Source of the DNA: Jannaschia seohaensis
Lineage (GTDB): Bacteria; Pseudomonadota; Alphaproteobacteria; Rhodobacterales; Rhodobacteraceae
Direction: 5' to 3'
NCBI RefSeq assembly: GCF_900116765.1
Contig: NZ_UETC01000004.1
Coordinates: 124,001-188,000, forward strand
DNA length: 64,000 bases
Positions 16,657-24,413 of this stretch are shown here, in pieces. The notes under the pieces were generated by a model. The model ran no database searches, was not told the DNA's origin, and worked only from the letters and a program-made list of their open reading frames with translations. A program made the translations under genes and the position numbers. Positions within the stretch are counted from its first letter, which is position 1; each line of letters opens with the position of its first letter.

Positions 16657-17670
16657 TCACTCGGAGACGAGGCCGAGCTGGGTCAGATACGCCATGTGGG
16701 AAGCCACCAGCGCTTCCGCCTCGGGCGTCGTCGCGAATTCCGGCCAGGTGGCCTGCGCGGCGGCGCGGAACGTGGCCAGATCCTCGGGCGACCACTGCGA
16801 CAGGGTCACGCCCTGCTCGCGCAGCATGGCGGCGGCCTCGGCGTTCTTCTTCTCGAAGGTCAGCGCGGTGCGCAGCGCCAGGCTCTCCATCGCGGTCGAC
16901 ATGATCGCGCGGTGATGTTCCGGCATGCTGTCCCAGACGGCCTTGTTGCAAGCCAAGTGGTCCGACGGCATCGAGTGGAAGCCCGGGAAGTTGGCGAATT
17001 TCGCGATGTCGTAAAGACCCAGACCGACGTTGTTGGACAGGCCCGAGGCGTCGGCACCGTCGATGATGCCGGTCTCCAGCGCGGTGAAGATCTCGGTGAA
17101 GTCCATCACGATGGGCGTCGCGCCCAGCTTTTCGAAGATCTTGGTCTCCATGCCCGGGGGCGAGCGGAATTTCCAATCCTTCAGATCTTCGACGCCGGCG
17201 ATCGGCTTGGTCGAGGCAAAGCTCTCCTGGCCGTAGACCCACCAGCCGATCAGCTGCATGTCATAGGCGTTGTAGAGCTCCTGCGCGTCCTCGAGGCCGC
17301 CACCGTAATACAGCCAGCTCAGCTGCTGATAGGGCGTGTCGTAGCCGCCCATGATGTCGCCGACGAACTGGAACGCGGGGTTCTTGCCGGTCTGGTAGGC
17401 GCCGCCCGTCATGTCGCAGTCCAGGATGCCGGTGGCCGCCGCGTCGAAGGTCTCGACCGACTTCACCACCGAAGAGCTGAAGAACGGCTCGATCGTGATT
17501 TCGCCATTCGACATGGTCTCGACCTTGTCGAAAAACTCTTGGGCGAGGCGGCCCGACTCCGTCTCAGGAGCGTAATGCGTCTGGATGCGGAGCGTGGTCG
17601 TTTGCGCCATCGCGGCGCCGGCAATAGCAGTGGTCGCCGCGGCAACAGCCGCGATCGTAAGCGTCTTCAT
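16657..17670 (-). CDS. TRAP transporter substrate-binding protein (DctP type)
   Basis: A 337-residue periplasmic protein with a clear signal peptide (cleavage probably after AGAAMAQ, about residue 23). The mature part follows the DctP fold; KDWKFRSPPGMETKIFEKLGA carries the conserved arginine that contacts the ligand carboxylate. It delivers a carboxylate to the small and large permeases downstream. First gene of the leftward operon, divergent from the GntR gene, with the shared promoter region at 17671-17838. Ligand is unknown; the enzymes of the locus suggest a sugar acid. Confidence 0.93.
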   Translation of the reverse strand: MKTLTIAAVAAATTAIAGAAMAQTTTLRIQTHYAPETESGRLAQEFFDKVETMSNGEITIEPFFSSSVVKSVETFDAAATGILDCDMTGGAYQTGKNPAFQFVGDIMGGYDTPYQQLSWLYYGGGLEDAQELYNAYDMQLIGWWVYGQESFASTKPIAGVEDLKDWKFRSPPGMETKIFEKLGATPIVMDFTEIFTALETGIIDGADASGLSNNVGLGLYDIAKFANFPGFHSMPSDHLACNKAVWDSMPEHHRAIMSTAMESLALRTALTFEKKNAEAAAMLREQGVTLSQWSPEDLATFRAAAQATWPEFATTPEAEALVASHMAYLTQLGLVSE

Positions 17671-17838
17671 GGATGTCCTCCCGTTATCTCTGGCCCCGGC
17701 AACACCCGAAACGGGCCTCCTGTCACCAGGGCGTGGGGGGACGTTAGCGAGGATTCGGCGTCACGCAAACGGAAAATGAAAATTCGTGGACAAAGGCTCA
17801 TTTCCCAGAATATCAAAATTCCCGGGGGAGGACCCGAT
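17671..17838. promoter_or_regulatory. divergent promoter region between dctP-type and gntR-type genes
   Basis: This stretch is visibly more A/T-rich than its surroundings between 17765 and 17825, with repeated AAAATTC (in gaaaattcg and caaaattcc). It must hold the promoter of the TRAP operon and probably that of the regulator. I could not identify a definite operator palindrome. Confidence 0.5.
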
Positions 17839-18486
17839 TTGCCAGAAGGCCGCGTCGGCACGCCCGACATCTATGCCGATCTTCAGCGCCGGTTGCTGAC
17901 CAACGGGTTCGCGCCGGGTGGTCGATTGATGCCGTCAACGCTCAGCCAGGAATATGGCTGTTCCGCCAATACGGTGCGCGACGTGCTGTTGCAGCTGTCG
18001 CAGGTCGGACTTGTGGACTTCGCCATCCAGCGGGGGTTCCGCGCGCGCCAGGTGTCGCGCGCGCGGCTGGCGGATATCGCGCGATTCCGAACCATCCTGG
18101 AGCAGGAGGGCGCCGTCCGCTCCCAGGCGGCCGGCGGGCTTCCGTGGGAGGCGCGCCTGACCGCCGCGCATCACTCGCTGCGCCATATCGAAAGCCAGAT
18201 CGCACGCGCCCCCGCCGCCGCGCCCTTTCTGGACCTGTGGTCGGATGCGGAGCACGATTTCCACGAGACGCTGATCTCGGAATGCCGCCTGCCGCCGCTG
18301 ATCGAGACGTTCAACGCCGTCTATCTCCAATTCCGCCAGCAGATGACCGGGGTGACCGAGACCTTCTCGCCCGGCTATTTCCACCCGATCATCGACGAGC
18401 ATCAGGCCATTCTGGACGCCGCGCTTTCGGGCGATTCCGGGGCGCTCCGGGCGGCCATCGCCGCCCATCTGGAGCGCCACCTGTGA
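17839..18486 (+). CDS. GntR-family transcriptional regulator (FadR/FCD type), TTG start
   Basis: A 215-residue regulator. The N-terminal winged helix (STLSQEYGCSANTVRDVLLQLSQVGLVDFAIQRGFRARQVS) binds DNA, and the C-terminal helical FCD domain has the ligand and metal residues expected in DAEHDFHETLI and the final HPIIDEHQAI region. The frame is open upstream, but the TTG at 17839 is best supported: GGAGG lies 7 bases ahead and no other start has a comparable site. An ATG at 17775 would give a longer N-terminus without a ribosome site. It probably controls the divergent TRAP operon and perhaps the SDR-to-dehydrogenase operon in response to a sugar acid. Confidence 0.88.
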   Translation: MPEGRVGTPDIYADLQRRLLTNGFAPGGRLMPSTLSQEYGCSANTVRDVLLQLSQVGLVDFAIQRGFRARQVSRARLADIARFRTILEQEGAVRSQAAGGLPWEARLTAAHHSLRHIESQIARAPAAAPFLDLWSDAEHDFHETLISECRLPPLIETFNAVYLQFRQQMTGVTETFSPGYFHPIIDEHQAILDAALSGDSGALRAAIAAHLERHL

Positions 18487-18491
18487 CCCGC

Positions 18492-19349
18492 TCAAAGCCC
18501 GTTGCGCGCCCGAAGCTCCAGGAACAGGGCGGAGTGATCCCAGTCCCCGCCCGCCATCTCGTCGCGGACCACCTTGAAGCGGTCATTGATGGCGCGCACC
18601 GTGGGCAGTTCCAGCCCGAGCCCGTCCGCCTCCGCCAGTACGTTGTCCAAGTCCTTGATCTGGAACTTGGTCAGGCCCCCAGGTTCGAAATTCCGCTCGG
18701 TCATGCGCTGCCCGTGCTGTTGCAGGATGGTGCTGTCGGCGAATCCTCCCTTGAGCGCGTCGCGCACCGCCGCCGGGTCGGCGCCGCCCTGTTCGAGCAG
18801 CAGCATCGCCTCGGCCACCGCGCCGATGGTGCAGGCGACGATCGCCTGGTTGGCGAGCTTGGAGAGCTGCCCCGCGCCGATGGGACCAACGTGAACGGCG
18901 CGCCCCAAGTCATTGAGAACGCTTTCGACAGCGGCAAAGGCCTTGGCATCTCCGCCCGCCATGATGGCCAGCGTCCCGGCCTCGGCGCCCTTTGTTCCGC
19001 CCGAAACCGGCGCGTCGACATAGCCGATTCCCCGTTCCGCGAAGCGGGCCGCGTGGGCGCGCGCCTCCTCCGGCTTGATCGAGCCCATCTCGACCCAGAT
19101 CGCGCCGGGGGCGAAGGCGTCCATGGCCTGAACCTGCACTGCGTCCGAGGCCGGCCCATCCGACAGCATCGAGATGACGACCGCCGCGCCCGCAACGGCT
19201 TCGGCCGGCGTGTCGGCCACGGCGGCGCCCAACCCCTCGGCCTTGGCGCGCGAGCGGTTCCAGACCGTCAGGTCATGCCCTGCCGCCACGAGGTTCCGCG
19301 CCATCGGCGCCCCCATCAATCCTGTCCCCAGCAGTGCAACCTTGGCCAT
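18492..19349 (-). CDS. NAD(P)-dependent beta-hydroxyacid dehydrogenase, second copy
   Basis: A 285-residue member of the HIBADH/tartronate semialdehyde reductase family with ALLGTGLMGAPMARNL at the nucleotide site, the classical DAPVSGGTKGAEAGTL substrate loop, and the catalytic lysine in GAGQLSKLANQAIV. ATG 19349 has AGGGAGG upstream at good spacing; an earlier in-frame ATG lacks this. Convergent with the GntR gene and divergent from the SDR gene 65 bases away. It probably reduces an aldehyde acid formed in the pathway; the exact substrate is not visible. Confidence 0.9.
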   Translation of the reverse strand: MAKVALLGTGLMGAPMARNLVAAGHDLTVWNRSRAKAEGLGAAVADTPAEAVAGAAVVISMLSDGPASDAVQVQAMDAFAPGAIWVEMGSIKPEEARAHAARFAERGIGYVDAPVSGGTKGAEAGTLAIMAGGDAKAFAAVESVLNDLGRAVHVGPIGAGQLSKLANQAIVACTIGAVAEAMLLLEQGGADPAAVRDALKGGFADSTILQQHGQRMTERNFEPGGLTKFQIKDLDNVLAEADGLGLELPTVRAINDRFKVVRDEMAGGDWDHSALFLELRARNGL

Positions 19350-19414
19350 CCGCGCCTCCCTGTTTGCGCTCACAACTGAAACGGCATAGCCCCAATGACA
19401 ACCAAGGAGTTCCC

Positions 19415-20155
19415 ATGACCGACCGCCTCAAAGGCAAGCGCGCCCTGATCACCGCCGCCGGGCAAGGGATCGGCCGCGCCACCGCCGAGATGTTCATCGC
19501 CGAGGGCGCGGAGCTCGTCGCCACGGATCTGAACGCCGACCTGCTCGACGGGCTGGACTGCGAAACCGCCGCGCTTGACGTGAGGAATGACGCGCAAGTC
19601 CGAGAAATTATTGATCGGGTGCGCCCCACGGTCCTGTTCAACTGCGCGGGTTTCGTCCATCACGGCACCGCCCTGGACGCGAGTGACGACGACTGGGCCT
19701 TCGGCTTCGACCTCAACGTCCACGCCATGTTCCGCACGATCCGCGCCGCGCTGCCCCATATGCTGGCGGCCGGGGGCGGCTCGATCATCAACATGTCCTC
19801 GGCCTGTTCCTCGGTGATCGGCGCGCCGAACCGCTTCGTCTACGGCACGACCAAAGCGGCGGTGATCGGGCTGACCAAGTCCGTCGCGGTGGATTACATC
19901 AAGCAGGGCATCCGCTGTAACGCGATCTGCCCCGGCACGGTCGAGAGCCCGTCCTGGCACGACCGAGTCAAGGCGCTGGGCGAGGAGATGGGCAGCTACG
20001 ACAAGGCGTTGGAGGCCTTCGTCTCGCGCCAGCCCATGGGCCGCGTCGCCACCGCCAAGGAGATCGCCGCGCTCGTCACCTATCTCGCCTCCGACGAAAG
20101 CGCCTTCACCACCGGCCACCCGCATATCATCGACGGCGGCTGGTCCGGCCAATGA
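19415..20155 (+). CDS. SDR-family dehydrogenase, likely 2-keto-3-deoxy sugar acid 4-dehydrogenase
   Basis: A 246-residue short-chain dehydrogenase. ALITAAGQGIGRATAEMF is the cofactor motif, NCAGFVHHG the structural NAG, and the catalytic set is Ser in INMSSACSS with YGTTK as the YxxxK pair. The start MTDRLKGKRALITAAGQG resembles bacterial 2-keto-3-deoxy-L-fuconate 4-dehydrogenases and the DHRS6 branch. ATG 19415 has AAGGAG 5 bases ahead. First gene of a rightward operon with a VOC protein, an IlvD-type dehydratase and an FAH hydrolase, which fits oxidation of a 2-keto-3-deoxy acid to the 2,4-diketo acid. Substrate assignment is by similarity and context. Confidence 0.88.
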   Translation: MTDRLKGKRALITAAGQGIGRATAEMFIAEGAELVATDLNADLLDGLDCETAALDVRNDAQVREIIDRVRPTVLFNCAGFVHHGTALDASDDDWAFGFDLNVHAMFRTIRAALPHMLAAGGGSIINMSSACSSVIGAPNRFVYGTTKAAVIGLTKSVAVDYIKQGIRCNAICPGTVESPSWHDRVKALGEEMGSYDKALEAFVSRQPMGRVATAKEIAALVTYLASDESAFTTGHPHIIDGGWSGQ

Positions 20156-20168
20156 CCCGGGGGGTGCG

Positions 20169-20642
20169 ATGACCTATACCGCCCCCGCCGGGACCGGCGT
20201 CGGACATGTTCATCTGCGGGTCGGCGACCTGGACCGTGCGGTCGCGTTCTACCGCGACGTGATGGGGTTCGAGGAGCAGGCCAGGATGGACGGCGCGGCG
20301 TTCCTCGGCGCGGGCGGCTATCACCATCATATCGGCCTCAACACCTGGGACAGCGCCGGCGGGCCGCCGCCGCGCGGGCATAGCGGCCTGTTCCACGCCG
20401 CCTTTCTCTACCCGACGCTGGACGACCTGAAGACCGCCGCGCGCCGGGTGCGCGACGCGGGCGTCCCGATCTACGGCCATGCCGATCACGGCGTCTCCGT
20501 GGCGCTCTATTTCGACGATCCCGATGGCAATGGGGTCGAAATCTACTGGGACAAGCCCCGGGACGAGTGGCCACGGGACGCGGAAGGCAACCTGATCCTC
20601 TCCAACGACCGCTTCGACCTGGATACCTTTCTTTCCGACTGA
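20169..20642 (+). CDS. VOC-superfamily (glyoxalase/extradiol dioxygenase-like) protein
   Basis: A 157-residue vicinal-oxygen-chelate fold protein with two beta-alpha-beta-beta-beta units. GVGHVHLRVGDLDRAVAFY supplies the first metal histidine, and HAAFLYPTLDDL and the final FDDPDGNGVEIYWD supply the second histidine and the metal glutamate. It resembles the CatE/ring-cleaving dioxygenase branch in sequence style, but no aromatic pathway genes are nearby. Thirteen bases after the SDR and 12 before the dehydratase, so it is clearly part of the sugar-acid operon. It might act as an isomerase or lyase, or remove a reactive dicarbonyl; the function is unknown. Confidence 0.85.
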   Translation: MTYTAPAGTGVGHVHLRVGDLDRAVAFYRDVMGFEEQARMDGAAFLGAGGYHHHIGLNTWDSAGGPPPRGHSGLFHAAFLYPTLDDLKTAARRVRDAGVPIYGHADHGVSVALYFDDPDGNGVEIYWDKPRDEWPRDAEGNLILSNDRFDLDTFLSD

Positions 20643-20654
20643 CTGGACCGACCG

Positions 20655-22430
20655 ATGACCAAGCTCCGCTCTCGCAAGTGGTTCGACAACCCCGACAATC
20701 GCGAGATGACCGCGCTCTATCTGGAGCGTTACCTGAACTATGGCCTGACCCGCGAAGAGTTGCAGGGCGACAAGCCGATCATCGCCATCGCGCAGACCGG
20801 CAGCGATCTGAGCCCCTGCAACCGGCACCATCTGGAGCTGGAGAAGCGGGTCCGCGACGGGATCATTGCGGCGGGCGGGCTGCCTCTGCAAGTCCCGGTC
20901 CATCCCATTCAAGAGACAGGCAAACGGCCCACCGCGTCGCTGGACCGCAACCTCGCCTATCTCAGCCTCACCGAGACGCTCTACGGCTATCCGCTGGATG
21001 GCGTGGTGCTGATGATCGGCTGCGACAAGACCACGCCCGCGCTGCTCATGGCGGCCGCGACGATCAACATCCCCGCCATCGCGCTCAGCGTCGGGCCGAT
21101 GCTGAACGGCTGGTTCAAGGGCCAGCGCACCGGCTCCGGCACGATCGTCTGGAAGGCGCGCGAGATGCACGCGGCGGGCGAGATCGACGATGCGGGCTTC
21201 ATGGAGATCGTGGCCTCGTCGACGCCCTCGGTCGGCTATTGCAACACGATGGGCACGGCGACGACGATGAACTCGCTGGCCGAGGCTTTGGGCATGCAGC
21301 TGCCCGGTTCCGCCGCGATTCCCGCACCCTACCGCCAGCGCGGCCATATCAGCTACCAGACCGGCCTGCGGATCGTGGAGATGGTGCGCGAGGACCTGAA
21401 GCCCTCCGACATCATGACGCGCGAGGCGTTCGAGAACGCCATCGTGGTCAACTCCGCCATCGGCGGCTCCACCAACGCGCCGATCCACCTCAACGCCATC
21501 GCCCGGCATATGGGCGTGCCGCTCGACAATGACGACTGGCAGCGGCTGGGCTATCACATCCCGCTGCTGACCAACATGCAGCCGGCCGGGGAGTATCTGG
21601 GCGAGGATTACTTCCACGCGGGCGGGGTGCCGGCCGTGATCGGGCAGCTGCTCGAGGCCGGCCTTTTCCCGCATCCCGACGCAGGGACCGTCAATGGCAA
21701 GACGATGCGCGAGAATTGCGGCGGCCTCTCGTCGGAGCTGCCGGACGTCATCAAACCGGTCGATGCACCGATGGTCGCGGCGGCGGGCTTCCTCAACCTC
21801 AAGGGCAACCTCTTCGACAGCGCGATCATGAAGACCTCCGTGATCTCCAAGGAGTTCCGCGACCGCTATCTGTCGAACCCCGACGATCCGGACGCCTTCG
21901 AGGGGCGCGCCATCGTTTTCGACGGGCCTGAGGATTTCCACGTGAAGATCGACGATGAAACCCTTGAGATCGATGAGAATTGTATTCTCATCATGCGCGG
22001 GGCCGGGCCGATCGGCTATCCCGGCGCGGCCGAGGTCGTGAACATGCGCCCGCCGGCCTATCTGCTCAAGAAGGGCATCCACGCGCTGCCTTGCATCGGC
22101 GACGGGCGGCAATCGGGCACCTCCGGCTCTCCCTCCATTCTGAATGCGTCGCCCGAGGCGGCGGCGGGGGGCGGCCTGGCCCTGGTGCGCACCGGCGACC
22201 GCCTGCGCATCGACCTGCGGAAGGGAACCGCCGACATGCTAGTCGACGAGGCCGAACTGGCCGAGCGCCGCCGCACCCTGCCGTCCGCGCCCTTCACCCC
22301 CGAGAGCCAGACGCCGTGGCAGGAGATCTTCCGCGAGCGGGTCGAGCCCCTCTCCAAGGGCATGACGCTGCGCGGTGCGGATGCCTATCGCGACGTGGCC
22401 GGCCGGGGCCTGCCGCGCGACAACCACTGA
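20655..22430 (+). CDS. IlvD/Edd-family sugar-acid dehydratase
   Basis: A 591-residue dehydratase of the IlvD/Edd family, with the length typical of the arabinonate/xylonate dehydratase branch rather than valine/isoleucine biosynthesis. Iron-sulfur cysteines are visible in [30 protein letters not shown] and [15 protein letters not shown]. Other family segments are [20 protein letters not shown] and [16 protein letters not shown]. It removes water from an aldonic acid to give a 2-keto-3-deoxy acid. Its product would be the natural substrate for the SDR two genes upstream. Which aldonate (arabinonate, fuconate, xylonate) cannot be decided here. Confidence 0.93.
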   Translation: MTKLRSRKWFDNPDNREMTALYLERYLNYGLTREELQGDKPIIAIAQTGSDLSPCNRHHLELEKRVRDGIIAAGGLPLQVPVHPIQETGKRPTASLDRNLAYLSLTETLYGYPLDGVVLMIGCDKTTPALLMAAATINIPAIALSVGPMLNGWFKGQRTGSGTIVWKAREMHAAGEIDDAGFMEIVASSTPSVGYCNTMGTATTMNSLAEALGMQLPGSAAIPAPYRQRGHISYQTGLRIVEMVREDLKPSDIMTREAFENAIVVNSAIGGSTNAPIHLNAIARHMGVPLDNDDWQRLGYHIPLLTNMQPAGEYLGEDYFHAGGVPAVIGQLLEAGLFPHPDAGTVNGKTMRENCGGLSSELPDVIKPVDAPMVAAAGFLNLKGNLFDSAIMKTSVISKEFRDRYLSNPDDPDAFEGRAIVFDGPEDFHVKIDDETLEIDENCILIMRGAGPIGYPGAAEVVNMRPPAYLLKKGIHALPCIGDGRQSGTSGSPSILNASPEAAAGGGLALVRTGDRLRIDLRKGTADMLVDEAELAERRRTLPSAPFTPESQTPWQEIFRERVEPLSKGMTLRGADAYRDVAGRGLPRDNH

Positions 22431-22438
22431 CTGCAAAC

Positions 22439-22494
22439 GTAGGGCGGGGATTTCCCCGCCCCCACCGAACAGGCGGGGCGACCCCCGCCCTACC
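22439..22494. repeat. long palindromic element after the dehydratase gene
   Basis: GTAGGGCGGGGA and TTTCCCCGCCC form one hairpin, and GGCGGGGCGACCCCCGCCCTA forms another; the outer arms (TAGGGCGGGG and CCCCGCCCTA) also pair with each other. It fills nearly the whole gap between the dehydratase and the FAH gene. It is probably a REP-like unit that tunes read-through or mRNA stability within the operon. Confidence 0.6.
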
Positions 22495-22507
22495 AGGGAG
22501 ACCACCT

Positions 22508-23356
22508 ATGAAGCTCGTCCGCTTCGGCGCGCCGGGGGCCGAGAAGCCCGGCATGATCGACCATAACGGCGACCTCCGCGATCTCAGCGAAGAGGTCGCC
22601 GACATCGCCCATGAGGTGCTCAGCGACACAAGCCTCGACATCCTGCGCAAGCTCGACCCGATGAGCCTGCCCAAGGTTGAAGGCCCTGTGCGCTTCGGCC
22701 CCTGCGTCGGCGGGATCGGCAAGTTCCTCTGCATCGGACTCAACTATTCCGACCACGCCGCCGAGACCGGCGCGGCGATCCCCGAGCATCCGATCCTCTT
22801 CCACAAGGCGCTCTCCGCCGTGGTCGGCCCCGATGACGACGTGGTCATGCCCCGCGGGTCGACCCATACCGACTGGGAAGTGGAACTTGGCGTCGTGATC
22901 GGCACCAAGGGCAAGTACATCTCGGAGGCCGACGCGCTGAACCACGTCGCCGGCTACTGCATCGTCAACGACGTCTCCGAGCGGCATTTCCAGACCCAGC
23001 TGTCGGGCACCTGGACCAAGGGCAAGTCCTGCGACACGTTCGGGCCTACCGGCCCCTGGCTTGTCACTCGCGACGAGGTGCCGGACCCGCAGAATCTCGC
23101 CATGTCGCTCGACGTCAACGGGACGCGGATGCAGACCGGGAACACCTCGACGATGATCTTCACCGTCGCCCAATGCATCGCCCATCTGTCCGAACTGATG
23201 ACCCTCTATCCGGGCGACGTGATTTCCACCGGCACGCCTCCGGGCGTGGGCATGGGCATGAAGCCCGAGCCGAAATACCTCAAGGTTGGCGACGTGATGG
23301 AGTTGGAAATCGAGGGGCTCGGCCGCCAGCGGCAGGAGGTCCGTCAGGATGCCTAA
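22508..23356 (+). CDS. fumarylacetoacetate hydrolase family protein, likely 2,4-diketo sugar-acid hydrolase
   Basis: A 282-residue FAH-domain enzyme. CIGLNYSDHAAETGA, the DWEVELGVVIG segment with the metal glutamates, GYCIVNDVSERHFQ, and KSCDTFGPTGPWLVT match the branch often labelled ureidoglycolate lyase, which contains 2,4-diketo-3-deoxy-L-fuconate hydrolases. Such enzymes split a 2,4-diketo acid into pyruvate and a 2-hydroxyacid. ATG 22508 is chosen because the upstream part of the frame overlaps the dehydratase; GGGAG lies about 10 bases ahead. Together with the SDR and the dehydratase it completes a three-step non-phosphorylating route. Specific substrate is inferred. Confidence 0.88.
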   Translation: MKLVRFGAPGAEKPGMIDHNGDLRDLSEEVADIAHEVLSDTSLDILRKLDPMSLPKVEGPVRFGPCVGGIGKFLCIGLNYSDHAAETGAAIPEHPILFHKALSAVVGPDDDVVMPRGSTHTDWEVELGVVIGTKGKYISEADALNHVAGYCIVNDVSERHFQTQLSGTWTKGKSCDTFGPTGPWLVTRDEVPDPQNLAMSLDVNGTRMQTGNTSTMIFTVAQCIAHLSELMTLYPGDVISTGTPPGVGMGMKPEPKYLKVGDVMELEIEGLGRQRQEVRQDA

Positions 23357-24305
23357 GACCAAGCTCCTCCAGATCGGTGAGATCACCGACCGAATGCGCG
23401 ACGCCCTGACGGACGTGTTCGAGATCGACATCCTGTTCGACCAGGAAGACCGGGCCGCATTCCTGTCCGCCCATGGCGCCGATTATCCGGCCATCCTCAC
23501 CAACGGCCATTGGGGCGTGCCCGAGGATGTCGCCGCCGCGACGTCCAATCTCAAGGTCGTGTCCAGCTACGGCGTGGGCTATGACGCCATCGACGCCGAC
23601 GGCTTCGCCGAGCGCGGCGTGCTCATCGCGCATACGCCCGGCGTCCTGTCGGACGAGGTGGCCAACACCTTCCTGATGCTCTGGCTCGCCGTCAGCCGGG
23701 AACTGATCCCGGCCGACGCATATGCGCGGTCCGGCCGGTGGGAGAAAGAGGGGAACTACCCGCTCACCCGCTCCGTGATGAAGCGCCGGGTTGGCATTCT
23801 CGGTCTGGGCCGGATCGGCGAGACGATCGCGGCGCGCTGCGCCGCGTTCGACGCCGAGATCCACTACCACTCTCGGTCCAAGAAGCAGGTGCCCTACACC
23901 TATCACGACAGCGCGGAGAAGCTGGCCGAGGCGGTGGAGGTGCTGGTCGCCATTACGCCCGGCGGGCCGGAGACCAGGCACATGGTGAATGCCGACGTCC
24001 TCAAGGCGCTCGGCCCCGATGGCCTGTTCTTCAACGTCGCCCGCGGCTCCGTCGTGGACGAGGCGGCGCTGGTCAAGGCGCTGCAGGACGGCACCATCGC
24101 CGGCGCGGGGCTGGACGTCTTCGAACAGGAGCCCAAGATCCCCGACGCGCTCAAGGAGATGACCAACGTGGTTCTCCTCCCCCATGTCGCCTCCGCCACC
24201 CACGAGACGCGGCAGGCAATGGGCGATCTGGTGGTTGAGAACCTGCGCACCTGGCTGGAGGACGGCAGCGTCGTCACCCCTGTCCCGGAATGCGCCCACC
24301 TTTAA
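23349..24305 (+). CDS. D-2-hydroxyacid dehydrogenase (GhrB-like)
   Basis: A 318-residue D-isomer-specific dehydrogenase. VGILGLGRIGETIA is the nucleotide motif; the catalytic arginine, glutamate and histidine are seen in NVARGSVVDE, GLDVFEQEP and LPHVASATHE. This arrangement is typical of glyoxylate/hydroxypyruvate reductases. It overlaps the FAH gene by 8 bases, so it is translationally linked to it. A plausible role is interconverting the small hydroxyacid/ketoacid released by the hydrolase, for example glyoxylate and glycolate; this is inference. Confidence 0.9.
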   Translation: MPKTKLLQIGEITDRMRDALTDVFEIDILFDQEDRAAFLSAHGADYPAILTNGHWGVPEDVAAATSNLKVVSSYGVGYDAIDADGFAERGVLIAHTPGVLSDEVANTFLMLWLAVSRELIPADAYARSGRWEKEGNYPLTRSVMKRRVGILGLGRIGETIAARCAAFDAEIHYHSRSKKQVPYTYHDSAEKLAEAVEVLVAITPGGPETRHMVNADVLKALGPDGLFFNVARGSVVDEAALVKALQDGTIAGAGLDVFEQEPKIPDALKEMTNVVLLPHVASATHETRQAMGDLVVENLRTWLEDGSVVTPVPECAHL

Positions 24306-24350
24306 CCTCCCGTTAACCCGCCTCCGGTTTGCGCCGCCGCCCCCCTCATC

Positions 24351-24406
24351 TTGCTTCAAATACCTCGGGGGGGCGGCCCGAAGGCCGCGGGGGGCAGAGC
24401 CCCCCT
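24351..24406. repeat. GC-hairpin intergenic repeat, copy 3 (probable bidirectional terminator)
   Basis: TTGCTTCAAATACCTCGGGG, then GCGGCCCGAAGGCCGC, then GGGGGGCAGAGCCCCCC. It shares the layout of copies 1 and 2 but with a diverged left arm. It lies between the convergent 2-hydroxyacid dehydrogenase and deacetylase genes. Confidence 0.75.
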
Positions 24407-24413
24407 CCGCCGC

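Noticed and set aside
15685-17838. Long upstream extension of the GntR frame
   Set aside because: It lies opposite the TRAP genes and has no homology-like text; the TTG with GGAGG at 17839 explains the regulator.
20127-22112. 661-residue minus-strand frame opposite the dehydratase
   Set aside because: Antisense of clear SDR, VOC and IlvD genes; no domain-like text.
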